Assembly (NCBI GenBank): GCA_034437275.1
Contig: DAOTUD010000188.1
Span: 1 to 11,000 of the forward strand
DNA from: TC-15 sp034437275
Lineage (GTDB): Bacteria > Chloroflexota > Anaerolineae > Aggregatilineales > Aggregatilineaceae
Direction: 5' to 3'
DNA: 11,000 bases
The translations under genes were made by a program, and so were the position numbers. Under the pieces are notes generated by a model. The model was not told the DNA's origin. It made no database searches and saw nothing but the letters and a program-made list of their open reading frames with translations. Below, in pieces: positions 5,465 through 11,000 of the stretch (within the stretch, counting starts at the first letter, position 1; every line of letters starts with the position of its first letter).

Positions 5465-8400
5465 ATGGCAGAACGCGCTGAACGTGACGTTGTACTCGAA
5501 GTTGAGGGGCTAACCAAGCGGTTCCCCGGTGTGCTGGCCAATGATAACGTCAACCTCAAGCTGCACCAGGGCGAGATTCTGGCGCTGTTGGGCGAAAACG
5601 GAGCCGGCAAAAGCACGCTGATGAACATGATCTACGGGCTGTACCACGCCGACGAGGGGTCCGTCCGCCTGAAGGGGCGCGAGGTCCGCTTCGCCAGCCC
5701 GCGCGAGGCGATTCACAGCGGGATCGGCATGGTCCACCAACATTTCCAGTTGGTGAACGTGATGACCGTCGCCGAAAACGTGATGCTCGGCGAGGAGGCC
5801 GGTGTGGCCTACCAGGGCGAAGATCGTCCCTGGCTGCGCTGGATTCTGCGCTACCTGCCCAGCCTGATCACCGGCCTGTTTATCGTGCTGATCGGCACGG
5901 TGCTGACCAGTTGGGGGCAGGCGTGGTATGCGCTGGGGGATGTGCTGGGCTATCGCGGCGGCGTGGTGTCCGCCGCCGACTGGGAACCGGTGTGGGAGGA
6001 GTGGCGCTACTTCCTGGCGACGCTGGCCGTGGCCCCGGTGGCCGGGCTGCTGGTGGCCTTTCCGCCCTGGGCGCGGATTTTGTGGGGCGTGGCGTGGCGT
6101 GTGGCGCTGATCTTCATCTCGATCTGGGTCGCGGCGCGCATCGGGCTGATGACCAAGATGGCGTTCACCGATCTGGCGCTGCGCCAGAAAGTGCCGCTGA
6201 CCAGCACCCGCAGCGAGGCGATCGACGACGGCTACATCGCGCAGGCTGAGGACCTCATGGCGTTGTCCAACTACTGCGCGCTGTTCCCGTGCTGGGAGCC
6301 GGGCGGCAACCGGCTGGCCTACGCCGCCGGCTACACCCGCGCCCTGCTGGACCGGCTGCCCGCGACCACGTACGGCGTCAAGCGCGGGGACGTGGCCATC
6401 GACCGCATTAATTTTCATTGGCGCGACGAGGCGACCGGCACCGACACCGAAGGGCTGATCGCGTCGGCCAAAGCGCAGCTCGAACCCTACCGCGACGACG
6501 GCGTGCCCGGCTGGATGCTGGACGGCATCGAGGATGCGCCGCCGCTGGCCGAAGCGATCAGCGTGGCGCTGCTGCTGTTCCTGTTCGGCTGGCACGGGCT
6601 GCGCTCCTGGCGCGGGACGCACGAACTGCCGCGCAACTTCGAGTCCTACGACCTGGGGCTGCTGGGACTGCTGGGGCTGGCGTATGTGGCGTTCACGTAC
6701 CTCAGCCTGGTGGGCCTGGTTGCTGTGGGGCTGCGACTGGTGTTGTTTGGGCTGGTGGTGGCCGGGCTGGGGCCGATTGTCTGGCACACCTACCGGCAGC
6801 GCACCGCCACCGATGGGGAATACCTGGGCAGTCTGTCGCCGTTCGATGGCGCGCTGGATGCGCTGGTGGGCTTCCTGCAAACCGTCAACCAGATCAACAA
6901 CGTCGAACTGGCGGCGCGCCGCGTGCGCGAACTCTCGCAGCAGTACGGGCTGGAAGTCGACCCCGGCGCGATGGTCGAGAAGCTGCCGGTCGGCGCGCAG
7001 CAGCGGGTCGAGATCATCAAGGCGCTGTACCGCAAGGCCGATATCCTGATCCTGGACGAGCCGACCGCCGTGCTCACGCCGCAGGAAGGGCGCGAACTGT
7101 TCAAGATCATGCGCGAACTGGCGGCGCAGGGCGTCTCGATCATTTTCATCACGCACAAGCTCAAAGAGGTGTTCGAGGTGGCGACCAACATCGTCGTGAT
7201 GCGGGATGGGCGCGTGGTGGGCACCACCACCCCCGAGCAGGCGACCGAGACCTCGCTGGCGGCGATGATGGTCGGGCGCGAGGTGATCTTGCAGGTCGAG
7301 AAAGGCCCGGCCCACCCCAGCGGCCCGGTGCTGCAAGTCGATGACCTGGAAGCCTACAACGATCGCGGGGCAAAGGCGCTGCAGGATGTGGGCTTCCATG
7401 TCGAAGCGGGCGAAGTGCTCGGCATCGCCGGGGTGCAGGGCAACGGCCAGACCGAACTGGTCGAAGTGCTCACCGGGCTGCGCGACGCGACCGGCGGCTC
7501 GGTGCTGCTGCGCGGCCAGGAGTTACAGCCCGATGTGCAGCCGGATGCCAGTTGGTCACGCCGCCTGGGCGCATTCGCCATCGACGTGGTGCTGGCGGCG
7601 GTCCTGTCCTACCTGGTGATCGCGCTGGCGCAGTATTTCGACGAGGGCATCTTCAGCGGGGCGGTCGCCCGCCAGGCTGCGATCGCCGCCGGGCTGGCCA
7701 TCGCCACCACCGGGGTGTACTTCTTCATGAGCTGGTCGATTGCCGGCAGTTCGTTCGGTATGTCGCTGTTCGGGCAGAAACTGGTCAACCGCCAGGACCG
7801 CAAGCCGTCCCTGGTCCGCATCAACGGGCGTTATATCTGGGCGGCGCTGCTGGGCTTTGTGGTGCTGCTGACCGGGGTGACGCTGGTCTTCTCCGCCGAC
7901 GTGGCGACCACCGTCTGGAACGTCATCGCGTCCATCGTGCTGCTGGGCGTGGTGCTGTTCTCGGCGGGCGTGGTGGGCTTGCAGAGCGTGTTCATGCTGC
8001 TGCCGGACCTGTCCTGGTTCCGGCACAATCTGGGCCTGCGCGTGATCCGGCGCGAACGCATCACGCCGCGCCGCATCAAGAACATGGACAGCAGCCACGT
8101 GCCGGAAGACCGCCAGCGGCACGGTATGGTGGCGGCCTATTCGGTGGCCGATAACCTGGTGCTCGACGATTACTACGAGCGCCCCTTCGCCCAAGAACCC
8201 GACGCCGCCGAGCTGCCGCTGGCACTGCTGCGCTATGCGCTGGTGTTCGGGCTGATCGTCGGCGTGCTGACCGGGGCCGCGGTCTACGCCTGGGAGCATG
8301 GGCTGTGGGAAGGGCTGCTCGACCTGTACAACGTGCCGGAGGACATGCGCAGTTACTCGATCCAGTTCGACCTGCGCTCGGAGCAAAAGCCGGTGCTGCG

Positions 8401-9028
8401 CATGCCGTTTGTGGTGAGTATTGTGCTGTTCCTGGTCGCGGAGATAGTCTTCGGGCTGATCGCGCATGGCGTGACCGCCTTCATGTTCAGCCGCGGCGCG
8501 GTGCAGGGAGCCTTCCGCCAGATGGACGAGGGCGTCCGGCGCATCGGGTGGCGCTTGCGCGGGCACGCGGGCGAGCCGCCGCCCCCGGAAGGCGGGCTGC
8601 TGCGCGACGAGGACGCCATCACGCAGAACGGCGCGCGCTTGATCAAGGAGTTCGATATCCGCACCCCGTCGACCGAAACGGCAGCCGGCAATCTCTCTGG
8701 TGGCAACCAGCAGAAGATGATCGTCGCCCGCGAGTTTGGCCGCCGTCCGCGCCTGCTGATCGCGGCCCAGCCCACGCGTGGCATCGACGTCGGCTCGATT
8801 GAGTTCATCCACCAGCAGATCATCGAGCAGCGCGACGCGGGCGCGGCGGTGCTGCTGGTCTCGGCGGAGCTCGACGAGATCATGGCGCTGTCGGACCGCA
8901 TCGCGGTGATGTACAAGGGCGAGATCATCGACACGCTGCCGGCGGGCGTCGCTTCGCGCGAGCAGTTGGGCCTGCTGATGGCCGGCGTGCGGGACGGTGC
9001 ACCGTCCCCCGTCACCAGCGAAGCCTGA
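5465..9028 (+). CDS. Giant tandem-NBD ABC importer ATPase with three in-frame membrane insertions
   Basis: This 1187-residue ATPase powers the adjacent permeases. NBD1 has Walker A GENGAGKST (43-51), Q-loop near Q92, signature-like LPVGAQQRVEI (507-517), Walker B ILILDEPT (527-534, E532) and H-loop H564. NBD2 (from about 621) has the family's degenerate Walker A GVQGNGQTE (656-664), signature LSGGNQQK (1077-1084), AAQPTRGIDVG (1100-1110) in place of DEPT, and no H-loop His. Insert A (about 114-478) carries helices near 133-150, 183-200, 204-225, 361-378, 396-414 and 415-440. Insert B (about 690-866) is RDD-like: RRLGAFAID at 699-707, FGMSLFGQKLVNRQ at 764-777, four helices. Insert C (about 911-1043) has helices near 917-940 and 981-1005. 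Removing all three leaves about 512 residues, normal for YufO-type ATPases. The frame is open throughout with even GC-rich codon use, so this is not a frameshifted fusion. AGGAG or AGGGGG precedes the ATG. Confidence 0.93.
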   Translation: MAERAERDVVLEVEGLTKRFPGVLANDNVNLKLHQGEILALLGENGAGKSTLMNMIYGLYHADEGSVRLKGREVRFASPREAIHSGIGMVHQHFQLVNVMTVAENVMLGEEAGVAYQGEDRPWLRWILRYLPSLITGLFIVLIGTVLTSWGQAWYALGDVLGYRGGVVSAADWEPVWEEWRYFLATLAVAPVAGLLVAFPPWARILWGVAWRVALIFISIWVAARIGLMTKMAFTDLALRQKVPLTSTRSEAIDDGYIAQAEDLMALSNYCALFPCWEPGGNRLAYAAGYTRALLDRLPATTYGVKRGDVAIDRINFHWRDEATGTDTEGLIASAKAQLEPYRDDGVPGWMLDGIEDAPPLAEAISVALLLFLFGWHGLRSWRGTHELPRNFESYDLGLLGLLGLAYVAFTYLSLVGLVAVGLRLVLFGLVVAGLGPIVWHTYRQRTATDGEYLGSLSPFDGALDALVGFLQTVNQINNVELAARRVRELSQQYGLEVDPGAMVEKLPVGAQQRVEIIKALYRKADILILDEPTAVLTPQEGRELFKIMRELAAQGVSIIFITHKLKEVFEVATNIVVMRDGRVVGTTTPEQATETSLAAMMVGREVILQVEKGPAHPSGPVLQVDDLEAYNDRGAKALQDVGFHVEAGEVLGIAGVQGNGQTELVEVLTGLRDATGGSVLLRGQELQPDVQPDASWSRRLGAFAIDVVLAAVLSYLVIALAQYFDEGIFSGAVARQAAIAAGLAIATTGVYFFMSWSIAGSSFGMSLFGQKLVNRQDRKPSLVRINGRYIWAALLGFVVLLTGVTLVFSADVATTVWNVIASIVLLGVVLFSAGVVGLQSVFMLLPDLSWFRHNLGLRVIRRERITPRRIKNMDSSHVPEDRQRHGMVAAYSVADNLVLDDYYERPFAQEPDAAELPLALLRYALVFGLIVGVLTGAAVYAWEHGLWEGLLDLYNVPEDMRSYSIQFDLRSEQKPVLRMPFVVSIVLFLVAEIVFGLIAHGVTAFMFSRGAVQGAFRQMDEGVRRIGWRLRGHAGEPPPPEGGLLRDEDAITQNGARLIKEFDIRTPSTETAAGNLSGGNQQKMIVAREFGRRPRLLIAAQPTRGIDVGSIEFIHQQIIEQRDAGAAVLLVSAELDEIMALSDRIAVMYKGEIIDTLPAGVASREQLGLLMAGVRDGAPSPVTSEA

Positions 9029-9072
9029 CGCGCGCTCACATGCTGGTGTCCACACTGGTCCACGTTTAGGGC

Positions 9073-9084
9073 AAGGAGGCCGCT
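9073..9084 (+). promoter_or_regulatory. Strong Shine-Dalgarno site pointing to an ATC codon
   Basis: AAGGAGG (9073-9079) is a full anti-16S match. The codon five bases after it is ATC (9085-9087), in frame with the methyltransferase-like gene. No ATG lies in that frame between the TAG at 9067 and the gene body. The first ordinary start, GTG at 9139, has only a poor GGCGGG two bases upstream. Confidence 0.6.
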
Positions 9085-9906
9085 ATCACCTTCGATCCGC
9101 AGTTTGACGACACGCAGTGGACCGACGACTGGCGGGATGTGCCGGTGGCGTCCGTGCCGCCGGGGACGCATCCCGACGGCTACTGCGTCGAGCGCCGCGC
9201 GCTGGGGCAGGTCGAGGTGTTCGGGCGCGCCTACCGGCTGCCGGTCCCGTTCGACGCGCGCCTGCTGTTCGACCCGGACGGGCGGCTGTGGATGTCCGAC
9301 ACGCCGCAGGAACGGATCATGATGGTCAACAACGGGCGCGCCTCCAGCGGGCATGTACTGGTCGGCGGGCTGGGACTGGGGCTGTACCCGCAGTTCGCCG
9401 CCGAGGTTGGCGCGGCGGAGCGCTTCACCGTGATCGAGCAGAGTCTGGTCGTGCGCGATATCGTGTTCCCGACGGTCGATGCCGCGCTCGACGTGCCGCT
9501 GACGGTGCACATCGGCGAGGTGGGCGGCGTGCTGGCCGGGCCGGTTGCGGCGCGCTACGATACGATCTTCCTCGATACGTGGGACAACATCGACCCGGTC
9601 TACCTGCCGGGCATCAACCGGCTGCGCGATCAGGCGGCGCGCCACCTGGCCCCAGACGGGCGCGTGCTGCTGTGGGGCTACCGCTGGATGGTGCGGCTGT
9701 TCGCGGACGCTTGCCGCGTGCTGCTGGCCGTGCCGCCGGACGAGCGCCGGGGCTGGCTGGAGCGCCAGGCCGGATCACCGCCGGCGATGGTGCTGCTCGC
9801 GCCGGTGGTGGAGCACTTCGCCGGGCAGCGCGTCGATGATCCTGATGATCGCGACGCGGCGCTGGCGTGGTGCCGCCGCTACGCGGTCGAGGTGACGAGC
9901 GCGTGA
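9085..9906 (+). CDS. Class I SAM-dependent methyltransferase-like protein (spermidine-synthase-like fold)
   Basis: The protein is 273 residues from ATC 9085, or 255 from GTG 9139. Numbered from the GTG, a Rossmann motif I (HVLVGGLGLGLYP) is at 72-84. It is followed by a strand ending in an acidic residue (FTVIEQ, E100), where SAM or decarboxylated SAM would be held. YDTIFLDTWDN at 140-150 matches motif II, and HLAPDGRVLLWGY then makes the next strand. The layout recalls the spermidine synthase/class I methyltransferase superfamily, but the N-terminal polyamine domain is not evident and substrate cannot be assigned. I chose 9085 because of the AAGGAGG site and because codons 9085-9138 keep the coding pattern (15 of 18 end in G or C). 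ATC starts are rare, so GTG 9139 is the fallback. It follows the ATPase by 56 bases with no terminator between, so it is probably in the same transcript. A functional link to import is only a guess. Confidence 0.75.
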   Translation: MTFDPQFDDTQWTDDWRDVPVASVPPGTHPDGYCVERRALGQVEVFGRAYRLPVPFDARLLFDPDGRLWMSDTPQERIMMVNNGRASSGHVLVGGLGLGLYPQFAAEVGAAERFTVIEQSLVVRDIVFPTVDAALDVPLTVHIGEVGGVLAGPVAARYDTIFLDTWDNIDPVYLPGINRLRDQAARHLAPDGRVLLWGYRWMVRLFADACRVLLAVPPDERRGWLERQAGSPPAMVLLAPVVEHFAGQRVDDPDDRDAALAWCRRYAVEVTSA

Positions 9907-9941
9907 GGGGGGGGCCTCACCATTCCGGCGGGGCCAGCATC

Positions 9942-10053
9942 TTTTACCCCTATCCTCCCCAGCCCTCCTTTCCCCGCGCGCGGAGACAGAAGGGAGTAAG
10001 CGCGACACTAAGCCCCTCTCCGCCTGCGGGGAGGGGTTTGGGGAGGGGTAAAA
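9942..10053. repeat. Palindromic intergenic repeat, copy 2 (about 112 bp, inverted relative to copy 1)
   Basis: The ends are the same as in copy 1: TTTTACCCCT (9942-9951) and AGGGGTAAAA (10044-10053). Read on the minus strand it matches copy 1 along its length, with a short extra stretch in the middle. One inner hairpin is strong: 10013-10022 pairs with 10027-10036 around CCTG, with one G-T pair. The other (around 9968-9995) has decayed. It lies between the methyltransferase-like gene and the convergent FGE-like gene. Confidence 0.75.
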
Positions 10054-10074
10054 AATTGATTCGCCTTCGGCGAA
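10050..10074 (-). terminator. Terminator of the FGE-like gene (minus strand)
   Basis: On the minus strand, TTCGCC and GGCGAA (10074-10060) form a 6-bp hairpin with a 3-base loop. After TCAA comes a run of six T (10055-10050). This is the order of an intrinsic terminator, about 75 bases past the stop of the FGE-like gene. The T-run is the edge of repeat copy 2. Confidence 0.5.
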
Positions 10075-10084
10075 ATTCTTGATC

Positions 10085-10103
10085 CTGGGGGCTTTGCCCC
10101 CAG
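10085..10103. repeat. Perfect GC-rich hairpin
   Basis: CTGGGGGC (10085-10092) and GCCCCCAG (10096-10103) form an 8-bp stem around TTT. No T-run follows on either strand, so it is probably not a terminator on its own. It may protect the 3' end of either convergent transcript. The next 35 bases are low-complexity CAGA-rich DNA with no visible gene. Confidence 0.5.
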
Positions 10104-10146
10104 ACCCCCTCAGAATTCAGAGGTTAGAAATCAGAGTACAGAGCTA

Positions 10147-11000
10147 TTAATTAGAGCGGGCACAGCGGAAGCCGTAGTTGGCGGGCGTAAGGTCCGGACC
10201 GCTCCCGGAGCGATCCGCCCCGCGCAGGGAGCCCGAATAGCCGTCCCACCACGAGCCGCCACGCAACACGCGATACTCACCTGATCCCGGCCCGGTTGGA
10301 TTCACTGCGCCGTCATCCAGGGTGCCATAATAATCGTCGTCGTACCAGTCCGCCACCCATTCCCATACGTTGCCGCTCATGTCCAACGCGCCAACCCACG
10401 ACGCACCGTTCGGCTTGCTGCCTACCGCCGCCGTTTGTCCGCCTGAGTTCTCACCATACACGACATTATCCCCTTCAAAACGATCCCCCCACGGATAGAC
10501 CAGCGCGTCCGGTCCGCGCGCGGCGTATTCCCATTCCGCTTCGCTGGGCAGCCGGGCATCCCGCGCCTCACAAAAATCGCGCGCTTCATACCAGGTGATT
10601 TGTTCGCGTGGCCGGTTGGGGTCATCCCAATAGCTGTCTCGATTTGCCTGTCCATCAAATGCAGCGAACTGAGCATTGGTCACTTCGTACTTATCGATCC
10701 AGAACGGTTCGTCGAAGCACACGCGGTGCACCGGGCTTTCGTCACTGCCGCCATCCTCGCTGCCCATCATGAAGCACCCGGCGGGCACCAGCACCATCGT
10801 CACGCCGTCGAAGTCCCACTCGAATGGTCCCCAATCATTGTTGTCCCCGGAAAAATCGCGCGCGATCTCCAGCGCCACTTGCAGCGGGTCGGGCGTGGCG
10901 GTCGGCGGTTTGGGCGTATTCGTTGGCACGGTCGGCGTCAGTGTAGGCGTATAGCTTGGTGTGGGTGTCAACGTTGGGGTATCACTTGGCGTGGGGGTGA
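10147..11000 (-). CDS. FGE/sulfatase-modifying-factor-domain protein with Thr-Pro linker (5' end beyond window)
   Basis: The frame is open to the window edge, so the true start is outside. The TTG at 10971 is an internal Leu codon inside the linker, not a start. The visible N-terminal part is a Thr-Pro linker built on a 10-residue repeat (TPTPSDTPTL, then TPTPSYTPTL). A sulfatase-modifying-factor fold follows, numbered from the TTG codon: MVLVPAGCFMMGS at 59-71, WIDKYEVTNAQF at 91-102, ARLPSEAEWEYAARG at 139-153, DMSGNVWEW at 197-205, RVLRGGSWW at 234-242 and YGFRCAR at 266-272. In genuine FGE a Cys pair lies just after the GGS-type motif. Here residues 241-252 (WWDGYSGSLRGA) contain none, so aldehyde-forming activity is unlikely. 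The domain is probably a binding or scaffold module outside the cell, displayed by the linker on an unseen N-terminal anchor or kinase. Confidence 0.88.
   Translation of the reverse strand, partial: TPTPSDTPTLTPTPSYTPTLTPTVPTNTPKPPTATPDPLQVALEIARDFSGDNNDWGPFEWDFDGVTMVLVPAGCFMMGSEDGGSDESPVHRVCFDEPFWIDKYEVTNAQFAAFDGQANRDSYWDDPNRPREQITWYEARDFCEARDARLPSEAEWEYAARGPDALVYPWGDRFEGDNVVYGENSGGQTAAVGSKPNGASWVGALDMSGNVWEWVADWYDDDYYGTLDDGAVNPTGPGSGEYRVLRGGSWWDGYSGSLRGADRSGSGPDLTPANYGFRCARSN

Noticed and set aside
5804..8593. Inserts in the ATPase as inteins or introns
   Set aside because: The junctions lack a Cys/Ser/Thr splice residue and the terminal His-Asn of inteins, no endonuclease motif is seen, and the inserts are open in frame with membrane-type composition. 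Group I/II intron structure would break the frame.
5465..9028. Frameshift or assembly fusion of several separate genes
   Set aside because: A single uninterrupted frame with constant GC3 covers all parts, and conserved ATPase motifs resume in correct order after each insert. No internal Shine-Dalgarno plus start marks separate genes at the insert edges.
9040..9069. Nine-codon leader-peptide ORF before the methyltransferase-like gene
   Set aside because: It has no ribosome-binding site, no run of regulatory codons and no attenuator hairpin after it. Probably chance.
9085..9906. Methyltransferase-like gene as the missing substrate-binding subunit of the importer
   Set aside because: It lacks a signal peptide or lipobox and has a Rossmann SAM-binding motif, so it is a cytoplasmic enzyme.
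10147..10300. Variable region of a diversity-generating retroelement at the FGE-like C-terminus
   Set aside because: The domain type fits such targets, but the end of the gene is not rich in AAC/AAT-type codons, and neither a template repeat nor a reverse transcriptase is in the window.
10147..10971. TTG at 10971 as the start of the FGE-like gene
   Set aside because: The frame stays open upstream to the window edge and continues the same Thr-Pro repeat, so the TTG is an internal Leu codon.

Overview
The window looks like chromosomal DNA of a high-GC bacterium, most likely a member of the Chloroflexota (Anaerolineae-like). The phylum guess is an inference. It rests on the Thr-Pro linker joined to a sulfatase-modifying-factor-type domain, the membrane-anchored J-domain protein, and a nucleoside/BMP-type ABC importer in GC-rich codons. 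No rRNA, tRNA, CRISPR array, transposase or integrase gene is visible.

Layout. Positions 1-139 hold one copy of a 100-bp palindromic repeat. On the minus strand, a small zinc-ribbon protein (1211-1546) and a J-domain/one-TM protein (140-1189) form a two-gene operon read from a TATAAT promoter near 1594-1622. The stretch 1547-1812 has that promoter, a coding-like remnant and a leader for a plus-strand secreted protein with an SH3b-like end (1813-2607). A clear hairpin follows, then an 80-codon orphan gene with its own extended -10 promoter (2797-3039).

The centre (3222-9028) is an ABC importer operon: two RbsC/YufP-YufQ-type permeases, then a giant 1187-residue ATPase. A strong extended -10 promoter drives it, with a perfect 17-bp inverted repeat just upstream of and touching the -10 element. 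A class I methyltransferase-like gene follows (9085 or 9139 to 9906). Its only good Shine-Dalgarno sequence points at an ATC codon. The second repeat copy (9942-10053, opposite orientation) and a minus-strand terminator separate this from a convergent gene encoding a Thr-Pro linker and an FGE/sulfatase-modifying-factor domain (10147 to beyond 11000, cut by the window edge).

The main discovery is the ATPase. It reads as an ordinary tandem-NBD nucleoside-importer ATPase (about 512 residues, the usual length) into which three membrane segments have been spliced in frame. Segment A is about 365 residues with about 6 TM helices, B is an RDD-like domain of about 177 residues with about 4, and C is about 133 residues with about 2. 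Every nucleotide-binding motif expected for the family is kept. Each insert has an even number of predicted helices, so both NBDs could stay in the cytoplasm. This suggests an importer whose ATPase subunit is itself a 12-TM membrane protein, working with two separate permeases. No substrate-binding lipoprotein gene lies in the window.
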